Source: JBHPGW01 sp042569785 (GTDB lineage: Bacteria; Planctomycetota; Phycisphaerae; Sedimentisphaerales; Anaerobacaceae). Taken from it: a DNA stretch of 64,000 nucleotides. Shown here piece after piece: positions 1-8,273 of this stretch. The stretch's first letter is position 1. Each line of letters begins with the position of its first letter. The notes below the pieces were generated by a model. It was not told the origin of the DNA. It did not search any database and saw only the letters and a program-made list of their open reading frames with translations. The position numbers and the translations under genes are program-made. Location of the stretch: positions 47,917-111,916 of the forward strand of contig JBHPGW010000001.1 in assembly GCA_042569785.1 (NCBI GenBank). Reading direction: 5' to 3'.

Positions 1-603
1 AGCAATATCTGTTTGAAGCAATTCCCGATATTTTGATTTTTCGACTATTAAGGTTTGACGTTTTTTGGTAATCTGGCCGGTTTTTGTAGTCAGCTCCCAG
101 CCTGTCGGGGTCATTTGACTGCCTAACGCGATTAGGCAATCGCCTCTTTTCAGCAACTTGTAATCAGCCAATTGAGCTGCTTCAAAAACCGGACTCTCGG
201 CTGGGTTTGCTGTGTTAATTTTGAGCAGTGTCAGTCGTCCGTGTTTATCGGTTGTGATTACATCCACTTGGTACTTGGTATTTTCGGCATCTATTATATA
301 TAGCGATTCGATATCAGTTGTCAAATTTGCCGAGGTAAGGACGTAACCTCTGGAATCGACAATCAGGCCGCAACCGATCAGGCCCATTTGTGTATCAAAG
401 TTTTCTCTTTTTATAGCCAAGAGGCTGACTATACTGCCTCCGGTCTGTGTTGCTGTTTGCTGAGGATCGGCTACAAACCGGGCCTGGACAGGTTCAAGCG
501 GCAATGCGGTGTACCGCTGCCACAGGACGCAAAGGCCTATCACAAGACCAAACAACGATATAACTATTGCCCAGGATTTAATATGTTTATTCAGTTTGCT
601 CAT
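1..603 (-). CDS. MamO-like trypsin-fold pseudoprotease (partial, runs off left edge)
   Basis: The reading frame opens at ATG 603 and is still open at base 1 (201 residues seen). Residues about 10-28 form an N-terminal membrane anchor. A trypsin-like fold follows: GCGLIVDSRGYVLT is the HtrA strand that normally ends in TNAHVV. Here it reads TSANLT, so the catalytic His is Asn (about residue 93). The usual DLAxLK reads RLTLLK, so the catalytic Asp is Arg (about 123). The Ser position lies outside the window, just after the conserved QTD. MamO of magnetotactic bacteria is a known inactive protease needed for crystal nucleation, so a MamO-like role is inferred. The start overlaps the end of mamB by 17 bases, so the two are probably translationally coupled as the last visible genes of operon I. 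Confidence 0.75.
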   Translation of the reverse strand, partial: MSKLNKHIKSWAIVISLFGLVIGLCVLWQRYTALPLEPVQARFVADPQQTATQTGGSIVSLLAIKRENFDTQMGLIGCGLIVDSRGYVLTSANLTTDIESLYIIDAENTKYQVDVITTDKHGRLTLLKINTANPAESPVFEAAQLADYKLLKRGDCLIALGSQMTPTGWELTTKTGQITKKRQTLIVEKSKYRELLQTDIA

Positions 604-1492
604 TTATATATGGTTTACAAACAACGGTAATATCTTCTAAATGTTTTATCTCTTGTTGCAGGAGGCTTTTAATTTCAGAGGCAATTGCATTACTTTTTGC
701 AACGGTTGTCCTTGAATTTAACATAACCTGCATATCTGCTGAGTAATGACGGCCCATTCCGCGAGTCCTTATGAAACCGATATCCTTAACACCCGGGACG
801 GTAACTACAAGTTCTTTAATCCGGTCGACTTCTTTGGAATGTAACGGTGCGTCCATCAAGCCGTGGATATTCTTGCTCAGTAATTTAAATCCTATTCTGC
901 CGACAAGAATTCCAACTACCAATGCCGCCAGCGGGTCCAGTGCGGTAAAACCGAATTGTGCTCCTAATACCCCAAAGAGTACCGGCATCGAGGAATAACA
1001 ATCACCACGATTGTCCAGTGCCTCGGCTTCAATCGCTGCACTGTTTACCTTTTTGGCGGCACAACTGGCGTTACGGTAGAGCATATCATTGATTGCTATA
1101 GATACGAGTGCCGCAAATACCGCAATAAAATGAGGCGGAGCCTGCTGAGTATGTCTAATCAAATGGGAAATTGCGTTAACAGCTATGAACGAAGCGCCGG
1201 TAAAGAGCACTATCCCAATAAATACCCCACCCATAAATTCAGTTTTGCCGTATCCATAGGGATGGTTTTCATCGGGCGGTTTGTCACCAATTTTCGTAGC
1301 AATCATCGCTACGATCGCATCCATCACATCAGCGGCGGAATGAACAGCGTCAGCCATAACAGCCAATGAGCCGGTGAAATAACCTATGATACCCTTGAAG
1401 GCAACCAGGAAAATATTGGCGCACATGCACATCAATATTGCCTGGCTGGCACATCTTTTACACTTTTCGTTAACTTTTGTTGTTACTGCCAT
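587..1492 (-). CDS. mamB: MamB-type cation diffusion facilitator
   Basis: A 301-residue CDF family divalent-metal/proton antiporter with six predicted membrane segments and a C-terminal cytoplasmic domain. The TM2 site is HSAAD (H51, D55). The TM5 site reads DNRGD, with Asp replacing the usual His, as in MamB (DNRSD). An N-terminal CKRC pair and the segment GRIGFKLLSKNIHGLMD closely match MamB. MamB moves iron into the magnetosome and starts vesicle formation. It sits between an HtrA-like gene, which it overlaps by 10 bases, and a MamO-like gene, as in mam operons. The MamB assignment over MamM rests on the CxxC pair, the TM5 Asp and the IHGLMD motif. Confidence 0.88.
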   Translation of the reverse strand: MAVTTKVNEKCKRCASQAILMCMCANIFLVAFKGIIGYFTGSLAVMADAVHSAADVMDAIVAMIATKIGDKPPDENHPYGYGKTEFMGGVFIGIVLFTGASFIAVNAISHLIRHTQQAPPHFIAVFAALVSIAINDMLYRNASCAAKKVNSAAIEAEALDNRGDCYSSMPVLFGVLGAQFGFTALDPLAALVVGILVGRIGFKLLSKNIHGLMDAPLHSKEVDRIKELVVTVPGVKDIGFIRTRGMGRHYSADMQVMLNSRTTVAKSNAIASEIKSLLQQEIKHLEDITVVCKPYINEQTE

Positions 1493-3216
1493 GCACCAAG
1501 GTCCCTCTTAGCAGGATGTATCGTGACATAAAATGGGCGATTCTGCCGCATTATATCCAACACCACTCCGTTGGATGGATCGACTGTCTTTATAATATCT
1601 TTGAACGCTTCGATATCTTTGATTTGCATACCATTAACACGCGTGATTACATCTCCGGTTTGTAGGCCGGCCTCAATGGCCGCTATGCCTTCAACCTCTC
1701 CAACAAAAACACCGGCAATCGTTGGATCAAGCCCATATTGCGGAGCTGTTTTTGGATCAATTGGCCAAATATCAACCGCCAACCACGAAATCTCATCAAT
1801 TCTCGCAAGTTCGGTTGCAGGGCGGCCTGACGGAGCTTTCGATAGAAGTGTGTGGATATTTGCAGGTTCCGGCTCAAGAATGGCAATGGCTGTTTTCTTT
1901 TGGCCTGCCCTGAACAAAGTTAGTTCTATCCGCTCGCCTGTTTTTTTGGCTGAGAGGTATGACCAGAGCATGTCCTGATTTTTGATCCTTCTGCCGTCTA
2001 TCCTGAAGAGAACGTCACCTCTTTGAAGTTCCGCTAATCCTGCGGGTGAATGTGAGAAAACACGATTCACCAGTACTCCGCCATGGAAAGGCACATTGAA
2101 TTCTCTTGCCACAATAGAATCTATCGGATAAATATCAACGCCGAGCCAACACGGCTTGCCCTGAGCTTTCTGGCCGGTGCCGGCTACCATTTTAACATTC
2201 ACTCCTCCAATAGCAGCGTCAACTCGGCTGTTTAAGTTTCTTCTAACCGGTTGAGTGTTTGCTTTATTAGTTAGAGGAGATTGGGTTGTTTTAATAAAAG
2301 GTTTGAAAGCCATTTGGGCTTGATTAACCGGAACAGCAAAACCAATTCCGCTAAAGCTCATTGTCGGTGAATAGATAGCTGTGTTAATGCCGATCACCTC
2401 GGCATTTCTGTTAACTAACGCGCCACCGCTTGAACCGGGGTTGATTGAGGCGTCGGTTTGTATAAGGCCTTTGAATACTTTATTACCCGCGGTAAGGGTT
2501 CGGTCGGTGTTGCTGACTATCCCAGCTGAGGCGCTTTGTGATAAGCCAAAGGGACTGCCAATCGCTACGACCTGTTGGCCGACAAGCATCCTGTTTGAAT
2601 TACCTAAAGGAGCAGGCGTAAACTTTCTTCCGCCGGTTTTGAGTAATCTTATCATAGCCAAATCGATCTCAGGCTTTATCTCAATTACCTCAGCGGAATA
2701 CATTTTAACCAATTGGTCAACTGTAACGGTAACGACAATATTCTTTGCGCCTTTTACAACATGCTGGTTAGTGAGAATATATCCCATAGGATGGGCAATG
2801 ATACCGGATCCGCTTTGCTGGCTGACTCCTGTGGTTTTTATGCCAACTATCGAAGGCGAGACGATTCCTATAGCCTCGCTGAAAGATGCAGCAACCGGTG
2901 TGGCTCCGGTTATAGCATCAGGAGTTTGCTTGTTATGCCATGGCGGAACAAAAGCGGCTAACTGTCCTCGCAGGTTTGCTGCCGATCCAGAGCCTGAAGC
3001 TCTTCGCTCATTGGGGCCATTCTGCTTCAATGCCCGCCTGTTCTTTTGCGCCTGGCATATGTCGTCACTGTAACAAAATGCCAAAATAATAGTGGCAACA
3101 ATCAGAATCGCTATCCCGATCAGCCAGGGCCGAAGCATCTCTCGGGCACATTTATCTTCTGTTTGGTTATTCGCTTTCTTAGCCAATTTTCTTAACCTTT
3201 CATTATTGGATAACAT
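1483..3216 (-). CDS. MamE-like HtrA protease with two PDZ domains, no haem motif
   Basis: A membrane-anchored serine protease of about 577 residues. From an upstream start at 3237, the positions are: TM at about 37-55, trypsin domain 115-310, PDZ1 about 360-455 and PDZ2 about 485-575. The triad looks intact: H159 in TNQHVV, D192 in EIDLAMIR and S270 in NPGSSGG. It is a paralogue of the upstream mamE but lacks the CxxCH motifs and the Cys-rich insert. MamE proteases process other magnetosome proteins and control crystal growth, and a similar role is inferred here. Its 5' end overlaps the last codons of mamE. ATG 3216 is preferred, though 3237 is possible because neither has a clear ribosome site. 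The mamB start overlaps its 3' end. Confidence 0.82.
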   Translation of the reverse strand: MLSNNERLRKLAKKANNQTEDKCAREMLRPWLIGIAILIVATIILAFCYSDDICQAQKNRRALKQNGPNERRASGSGSAANLRGQLAAFVPPWHNKQTPDAITGATPVAASFSEAIGIVSPSIVGIKTTGVSQQSGSGIIAHPMGYILTNQHVVKGAKNIVVTVTVDQLVKMYSAEVIEIKPEIDLAMIRLLKTGGRKFTPAPLGNSNRMLVGQQVVAIGSPFGLSQSASAGIVSNTDRTLTAGNKVFKGLIQTDASINPGSSGGALVNRNAEVIGINTAIYSPTMSFSGIGFAVPVNQAQMAFKPFIKTTQSPLTNKANTQPVRRNLNSRVDAAIGGVNVKMVAGTGQKAQGKPCWLGVDIYPIDSIVAREFNVPFHGGVLVNRVFSHSPAGLAELQRGDVLFRIDGRRIKNQDMLWSYLSAKKTGERIELTLFRAGQKKTAIAILEPEPANIHTLLSKAPSGRPATELARIDEISWLAVDIWPIDPKTAPQYGLDPTIAGVFVGEVEGIAAIEAGLQTGDVITRVNGMQIKDIEAFKDIIKTVDPSNGVVLDIMRQNRPFYVTIHPAKRDLGAWQ

Positions 3217-5605
3217 GGCAGGTAGCACAGGTGCCACGGTAACGATGAGGTGCTTTTGCGTTTTTTGTTATGGGCGGCGGGTTGGGAAGTATGTCGCCGG
3301 CATCCGTGGCCAGTTGGCCTCCTGATTTCATGAAAATATGGCAATTGGTGCACGTGCCCATGTAGCGATGTGGTCGTAATGCTCCCGGCTGGATCGGCTG
3401 GGCCGCCTCCATTTGAGCAAAGCCCAGTATGGTCGTGTTCCTTGCCGTCATAACAAATGTCATCTTCTTGCCCCGACGGCTGATTCCTACGTCAGTCTGC
3501 TTTCCTTCCTGCACCCGCTCTTGCTGTGTAGCATCAAAAAACGCCCTCAGATCAGGTGTGGGAAGACCGCCGATGGATTGAACCATGTCGCCTGCTAAAA
3601 TGCCGGACTCAGCAGCTTCAAGTGTAATTTCATCAACCAGCACACCGGTTTGGTCTGACGGTATCTTGAATTCGGTAGCCAGTTCTTTAGTCAGCTTGAT
3701 TACCTCCAGCCCCAGCCAGTGCCCTTCAATAAATTCTTTTTTAGCAGCGTTCTGCTGGCGAGGCGAGGGTAATTTGCCGGTCGGTACCGGTGCATTGGTC
3801 GTAGATGGGGTCGTCATTGCAACAGCCTGCCCCTGCAAAGCCGCAGCGGGCATCTCCTGCCAGTCACGTTCTCGCGGCTTGACAAAGGTTGGTATTGAAA
3901 TGCCTGTCGGCCTTATGCCTAACTTACAGTCAAGATTCATTTTAGTTCCGTCACGGTAGACAGTCAGTTTTATTTTGTCACCGATAGTTTTTTTGCTCAG
4001 CATTTTCCAGAGCATCTTCTCATTTTTGACGCTTCGCTTGTCAAGACGCATAATGACATCACCATCCCGCATGCCTGCTGAATGGCACGGAGACATATCA
4101 AAAACTTCCATAACAAGAATGCCGAATTTCATAGGTAAACCGAGAAAATCACTTACATTCTGATCGACATTACGCGTACGTATCCCCAACCATGGTCGGT
4201 GTGGTGCATTTTTCACTTGTGTATTTGTTTGCGTATTAAGGTTTTGTTCATTTGCCGATTTTTGTACCCATCCACCCGGCGGACACCACGGGTATAATCC
4301 AAGCCCGTTCAGGAAAGGTTGTTTCTTGTTCGCTACCTGCTGGAGTTGACCGCCCGGAGGACACCAGGGATAAAGTCCCTGGCCCTGCTGCATTGCTGCG
4401 GGCTGTCCGAATCGTTTTGGCTTCCAAGGCAACGCTTTTCTTGTTAGTACACGAGCCACATTTGACGAAGTATCTATGAATTCAGGAAATACGGCCTTGG
4501 CTGAATCTATTGGTCTTGCAAAACCGATACCGCTAAATGCCTGGGTGGGCGAATAGATAGCCGAATTGATGCCGATTACCCTCCCATTTACACTAACCAG
4601 GGCACCGCCGCTGGAACCTGGATTGAGCGGTGCATCGGTCTGGATAAAATCTGAGTAGGTCTGATTACCAACGGTCATTGTGCGCCTGGTGTTGCTCACA
4701 ATGCCAAAAGTTGTGGTCTGCTGCAGGCCAAAGGGACTGCCGATGGCCAATACCTCATCACCAACAGATACTCCGCTGGAGTTGCCTATCGGTGCGGAAA
4801 TAAAAGTGTCACCATTTCCAGCTATTTTCAACATCGCAAAGTCAAGCTCCGGCGCCTCATCAATCACGTCGGCTGGATAAGTCTTTGTAGTCAAGCCGGA
4901 ACAAACTGTAACGGTAATTGCCTTGGCACCATGAGTTACATGGTGATTAGTTAAAACATATCCCAAGCGATTTACAATTACGCCGCTACCTCCTTTGCCA
5001 GCTGCCTGAAACTGCTGTTGGGTTGTCGGGGGGGTGTTTTGATTTGCGACCTGCTGTGTTTTCTTCTGAAAAGGACAAATCCACGACGCGCCTTCGGGCC
5101 TCATGTGTGTCCCGCATTTTGGGCAATTGGAAAAACAGGCAGGCATACCTTTTTGACAAGGTACTTTCGTGTTACAATTTGGGCAAACCGCATTGCCTCC
5201 GGCTCTATGGGCAAAACAGCCCATTCTGCCACCCCAGACATTCTGCCCTTGCAATGGCACTGGCTGCGCCGCTTGATTTAAAAAGCCTGTCTCTACGTTA
5301 ATACTTACAACCGAAGGTGCGACACGGGCGATAATGTTTTTGAACGACACCTGTTTGCCAAATCCAACCGTTTGTGGTTGAACCGCTACCGTTTGGCCTT
5401 GAGCTTGAAGTGCTGACTGGACTTGCTGCTGCGCTCCGGGTCCCCAATCCTCAAGAAGGTTGGCCCGTATGCGTGACCGCGACAGTTCAACCCTGCGTTG
5501 CTGCTGGCGATCCCAGTAAAAAACCGCCACAACAATCAAAGCCAGCAATGCAATAAGTACAGCTACCAGATGATTGTTGCCGGTGCCTTTTTTCTTTTCC
5601 TGCAT
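3203..5605 (-). CDS. mamE: MamE: HtrA protease, two PDZ domains, two magnetochrome motifs
   Basis: An 800-residue protein. TM at about 12-31; Cys-rich insert 128-178 (GCFAH, CPNC, CPKC, ending WICPF); trypsin domain 200-375 with intact H222, D255 and S332 (PGSSGGA). Two copies of LYPWCPPGG lie at about 411-419 and 437-445. PDZ1 spans about 468-560 and PDZ2 about 628-722. Two C-terminal magnetochrome motifs follow: PHRYMGTCTNCH (745-756) and PHRYRGTCATCH (786-797). Magnetochrome is a c-type haem module known only from magnetosome proteins (MamE, MamP, MamT, MamX) and linked to iron redox control. Usual MamE carries its haems between protease and PDZ, so their placement at the extreme C terminus is unusual. 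The gene is the centre of operon I, followed by an overlapping paralogue. Confidence 0.93.
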   Translation of the reverse strand: MQEKKKGTGNNHLVAVLIALLALIVVAVFYWDRQQQRRVELSRSRIRANLLEDWGPGAQQQVQSALQAQGQTVAVQPQTVGFGKQVSFKNIIARVAPSVVSINVETGFLNQAAQPVPLQGQNVWGGRMGCFAHRAGGNAVCPNCNTKVPCQKGMPACFSNCPKCGTHMRPEGASWICPFQKKTQQVANQNTPPTTQQQFQAAGKGGSGVIVNRLGYVLTNHHVTHGAKAITVTVCSGLTTKTYPADVIDEAPELDFAMLKIAGNGDTFISAPIGNSSGVSVGDEVLAIGSPFGLQQTTTFGIVSNTRRTMTVGNQTYSDFIQTDAPLNPGSSGGALVSVNGRVIGINSAIYSPTQAFSGIGFARPIDSAKAVFPEFIDTSSNVARVLTRKALPWKPKRFGQPAAMQQGQGLYPWCPPGGQLQQVANKKQPFLNGLGLYPWCPPGGWVQKSANEQNLNTQTNTQVKNAPHRPWLGIRTRNVDQNVSDFLGLPMKFGILVMEVFDMSPCHSAGMRDGDVIMRLDKRSVKNEKMLWKMLSKKTIGDKIKLTVYRDGTKMNLDCKLGIRPTGISIPTFVKPRERDWQEMPAAALQGQAVAMTTPSTTNAPVPTGKLPSPRQQNAAKKEFIEGHWLGLEVIKLTKELATEFKIPSDQTGVLVDEITLEAAESGILAGDMVQSIGGLPTPDLRAFFDATQQERVQEGKQTDVGISRRGKKMTFVMTARNTTILGFAQMEAAQPIQPGALRPHRYMGTCTNCHIFMKSGGQLATDAGDILPNPPPITKNAKAPHRYRGTCATCHVIQ

Positions 5606-5627
5606 TTCACACCTCTTTACAGAGTAA

Positions 5628-5819
5628 TTAAAAATTTTGTTCGTTGGCTTGTTTTGCTCTGAAATTTCTTCTTATCGCAACAGCTATCGTCAGTGCACCC
5701 GTTATTACCAATCCAAGAGCAACCAACCCTTCCATGATTTCCTCTATGACCCACCACCAGCAGACAGAAGCCCAGAGGCCAAGCGCCAAGGCAATTACAC
5801 CACCAATTAGTAATTTCAT
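5628..5819 (-). CDS. mamI: MamI-like two-TM magnetosome membrane protein (copy 1)
   Basis: A 63-residue protein with two hydrophobic segments and a short basic tail. The pattern ALALGLWASVCWWWVIEEIMEG, then a second segment ending AVAIRRNFR, resembles MamI (ALALGLLGLTAWWWSVTE...). MamI is a small protein needed for magnetosome membrane invagination in Magnetospirillum. It ends 22 bases before mamE, next to a second MamI copy. Because short hydrophobic proteins are easy to over-match, the call leans on the WWW pattern, the length and the mamQ-mamI-mamI-mamE order. Confidence 0.8.
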   Translation of the reverse strand: MKLLIGGVIALALGLWASVCWWWVIEEIMEGLVALGLVITGALTIAVAIRRNFRAKQANEQNF

Positions 5820-5839
5820 TTTGGTTCCTTAATTTTCTA

Positions 5840-6022
5840 TTAGTCCGTCTGTTCTTTTGCTCTACACATTTTCCTTATTGCGATGACGATCACCAGTACT
5901 CCGCCTATAACCAATCCAAGAGCGATCAGGCACTGAAGAACTTCCACGACGATCCACCGCCAATAAACAAGTGCCCAAACACCAAGGCCAAGAGCAATTG
6001 CTCCAAAAATTCCTAACTTCAT
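5840..6022 (-). CDS. mamI: MamI-like two-TM magnetosome membrane protein (copy 2)
   Basis: A 60-residue protein with two TM segments, very like the downstream neighbour (shared ALGL..WA.V.WW.....LIALGLVI.G.L...IAIR). The two copies are 20 bases apart and look like a tandem duplication. A third, more divergent copy lies at 26884-27081. MamI-type proteins shape the magnetosome membrane; whether the copies differ in function cannot be told. It follows mamQ by 12 bases in the same operon. Confidence 0.78.
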   Translation of the reverse strand: MKLGIFGAIALGLGVWALVYWRWIVVEVLQCLIALGLVIGGVLVIVIAIRKMCRAKEQTD

Positions 6023-6034
6023 TATTCAGTTCCT

Positions 6035-6808
6035 TTACTTAAGATTATTCGTATCAACCACAGTCTCAGAATCAACATTGGCTTCCAGGTCTGGCGGTTT
6101 TTGTTCCAACACATCAAGATTCAATTGTGGGACATCAAGATTTTCTTCGGTGCTTACGTATTCTGCGAGCTTAAAGCGGTAAATGAGCGCAAAGACGTTG
6201 CCGGGAAATGTAGTCATATACTGATTAAATTGCTCTGAAGCAGCGTTGTATTCTTTCTTTACATCGGCAATTCTGTTTTCAGTTTCAGCCCAATTTTTCA
6301 TTAAATCCTGGATTGGCTGGGTGGCTTTGAGATCCGGGTAAGCTTCAGCCAGAGCGACCAGTTTTGATAGTGCTTTTTCAAGCATGTTGTTAACAGGATT
6401 GCCGGGTTCGTTGGATTTTTGAATCTTTTGCAGAACCGCTCTTGCATCGGACACATATTTGACCATTTCCTGCTCGTAGCTTTCGTACCTGCGAGCAAGA
6501 TAAATAACATTTGGAATTAGGTTGGCACGTCTCTTTAATTCACGGTCCACGTCTGCCCGGCGTGCCAGTACCGTGGTGTTCCAGGCCTGAAGCCGGTTAT
6601 ATTGAAAAATGCCCTCAATAACAACGAAAGCCGCGAGCAGTAATACAACAATTCTTACTACCCACAGCAAGGTTGGTCGACGACTGAGAGCATCGTTTAA
6701 ATCTTCGAGTTTTCTTCGCAACCTTCCGCCCTGTTTAACTACCTTACTGGCGGCAGGTTTTACTTCATCACCGTACAGCCTCCTTACTATTGCACCTATA
6801 CGAGACAT
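6035..6808 (-). CDS. mamQ: MamQ, LemA-domain membrane protein (copy 1)
   Basis: A 257-residue LemA-family protein. One TM segment (about 47-68) is followed by a helical LemA domain: NRLQAWNTTVLARRADVDRE, RRANLIPN, and the later FPGNVFALIYRF segment typical of LemA. MamQ is the LemA-type protein of magnetosome clusters and is required for vesicle formation. The C-terminal 40 residues are acidic and low-complexity. The start is ATG 6808, preceded by AAGGAAG. It sits between mamA and the mamI pair. A second MamQ lies at 25408-26205, also beside a MamA. Confidence 0.86.
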   Translation of the reverse strand: MSRIGAIVRRLYGDEVKPAASKVVKQGGRLRRKLEDLNDALSRRPTLLWVVRIVVLLLAAFVVIEGIFQYNRLQAWNTTVLARRADVDRELKRRANLIPNVIYLARRYESYEQEMVKYVSDARAVLQKIQKSNEPGNPVNNMLEKALSKLVALAEAYPDLKATQPIQDLMKNWAETENRIADVKKEYNAASEQFNQYMTTFPGNVFALIYRFKLAEYVSTEENLDVPQLNLDVLEQKPPDLEANVDSETVVDTNNLK

Positions 6809-6880
6809 TTATCGAACTTCCTTTTTCGCTTCAATTTTTAGATTCAACTTCCCGAACTCACCGAGCTTTTCCTTTTTAAT

Positions 6881-7474
6881 TTAAGCATCTTCGGCTTCGG
6901 ATGCTTTCTTGAAAGCCTCTACGGCTTTTTCGTGTTCACCCTGCCCGTCGTAAATCAAACCAAGGCGGTAATGATACTTGTCAACGTCAGGGGCCAGCTC
7001 GATTGCCTTTTTGAGTGAGTCAATAGCTTTTTTCTGCTCATCGTTTTTGTCCTGAGCTATGCCGAGTGTGTAATAGAAGTCAGCCCGGTCAGGTTCGAGC
7101 TTAATAGCCTTTTTGAATGATGTTATTGCGCTGTCAAGGGCACCGCTTTTGTCATACAAGACTCCCAGCCGATAATGAGCACCGGAGCGTTCGGGGTCGA
7201 GCTTCAACACCTTTTTGAACGCAGCGATCGACTCTTCGAGCATGCGATTACCCATATAAGCAACGCCTAACTGGTAATTGGCTTCAATGTCGTCGGCGTT
7301 ATCTTTAAGTGCCTTTTGACATAGAGGTATCGCCGAATCATACTCACCGCGTTTAATGGCAGCGGCGGCTTTTTCATGATAGAGCTTTACTAAATCTGTC
7401 GAATCGAGCCCAAAAGCTCTTTCCAACTTGTCCAGGTACAAACCTAAAATGTGAATTATATTTTTCCCGTTCAT
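6881..7474 (-). CDS. mamA: MamA, TPR protein (copy 1)
   Basis: A 197-residue protein with four to five tetratricopeptide repeats from about residue 33 (for example YQLGVAYMGN, HYRLGVLYDKSG, YYTLGIAQDK, HYRLGLIYDGQG). MamA is a soluble TPR scaffold that coats the magnetosome membrane and assembles through its TPRs. The N terminus (ILGLYLDKLERAFGL) may be an amphipathic helix. ATG 7474 has a GGAAAGG ribosome site and overlaps the stop of the upstream HTH gene, so the two are coupled. TPR proteins are widespread; the MamA call comes from its place directly before mamQ, seen again in the second copy at 26217-26879. Confidence 0.82.
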   Translation of the reverse strand: MNGKNIIHILGLYLDKLERAFGLDSTDLVKLYHEKAAAAIKRGEYDSAIPLCQKALKDNADDIEANYQLGVAYMGNRMLEESIAAFKKVLKLDPERSGAHYRLGVLYDKSGALDSAITSFKKAIKLEPDRADFYYTLGIAQDKNDEQKKAIDSLKKAIELAPDVDKYHYRLGLIYDGQGEHEKAVEAFKKASEAEDA

Positions 7475-8058
7475 TTAACCTTTCCTTTCTTTTTTAATCC
7501 ATGTACGCCACGGCCGATGCCATAAGCGAAGTTATAAAGAAAATGCCTCTTTGCTATGGCGATATTTTTGTCATTTTCATCAGACTGTTCTTGCCCCTGC
7601 GAATCCTCACCGTAAAAGCCGAAAAACTCGCCGAAATATTCACACCTCAAACAATCCCCCTTACAGTGAATCACTCCCTTGCCGAATTGTCTTACGACTA
7701 TGAAGCAGTAATCAACCTCTCTTCCGTATATCAGACAGCTTTTGCATCTGTTATCACAATTCGTCTTTCGCGGGTACTCCCAGCAGTGCCCTAATGCATC
7801 GGGCGCTAAATCGCTCTCTGTCTCATGGGAACTCTGGCAATGCATGGTCTCGAGAAATTCTATAGCTTCTGCTACAGGTATTCGATGCTTGCCGCCCACT
7901 GTCCGAAGCGTATTTATCTTGCCCTGTTTGACCCAGTTGATGATGCTGAAACGCGAAACTCCACAAAGCCTCGCCAACTCGGTTGTTGACAGAAAATCCT
8001 TGTTTAATTTGTTCTTATCAATTTTCATTAGTTTTCTTCTTGCAGTAGAATTAACCAT
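7471..8058 (-). CDS. Excisionase/MerR-type HTH protein with Cys-rich C-terminal domain
   Basis: First gene of operon I. The N terminus carries a MerR/excisionase-type helix-turn-helix (about residues 20-75): FLSTTELARLCGVSRFSIIN, then WVKQGKINTLRTVGGKHRIP. The C-terminal half is Cys-rich: HCWEYPRKTNCDNRCKSC, CKGDCLRCEYFGEFFG. The CWEY/CxxC style resembles small metal- or Fe-S-binding domains attached to signalling proteins, so a redox- or metal-sensing regulator of the magnetosome operon is a reasonable inference. ATG 8058 is chosen because AGGTG lies about nine bases upstream; ATG 8028 is an alternative. It overlaps mamA by four bases. Confidence 0.65.
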   Translation of the reverse strand: MVNSTARRKLMKIDKNKLNKDFLSTTELARLCGVSRFSIINWVKQGKINTLRTVGGKHRIPVAEAIEFLETMHCQSSHETESDLAPDALGHCWEYPRKTNCDNRCKSCLIYGREVDYCFIVVRQFGKGVIHCKGDCLRCEYFGEFFGFYGEDSQGQEQSDENDKNIAIAKRHFLYNFAYGIGRGVHGLKKKGKVK

Positions 8059-8104
8059 TTTCAAAACACCTGTTTTTCTAACTTAAGAACACACTAACAA
8101 CAAA

Positions 8105-8215
8105 ACGCAAATACCAGATTTACCCTACACTCCGTCCCTGTCGGTTGCAGTAAATCCGTTAACCGTCTTTCTAATCCAATTCAGTTTTATTAAAGTTTTC
8201 TTCTCTACCTTGCCG
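8105..8215 (-). promoter_or_regulatory. Leader module 2, copy 1 (conserved non-coding block upstream of operon I)
   Basis: This block shares a 25-base core (8128-8152) with 40079-40103 at 24 of 25 positions. On the minus strand the core begins TACTGCAACCGAC and ends GACGGAGTG. Weaker similarity continues for about 40-60 bases on both sides: ATAAAACTG..TTGG before the core, and GTATT..TTTT..TAGT after it. It lies just upstream of the HTH gene that opens operon I. The function is unknown; it could be a protein operator or part of a structured 5' leader. Confidence 0.55.
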
Positions 8216-8231
8216 AAAAAAGCACAGGCAA

Positions 8232-8273
8232 TAAAAAAACCCAGCCAGCTATCCTGGGATAACCAGCTGGGTT
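8232..8273 (-). terminator. Intrinsic terminator of RNA element 1, copy 1
   Basis: Minus strand: AACCCAGCTGGTTATCC, a short loop, then GGATAGCTGGCTGGGTT and a run of seven T. The stem is nearly identical to the terminator at 39654-39698. Transcription from the rrf2 side, or from an element-1 promoter, would stop here unless antiterminated. Confidence 0.85.
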
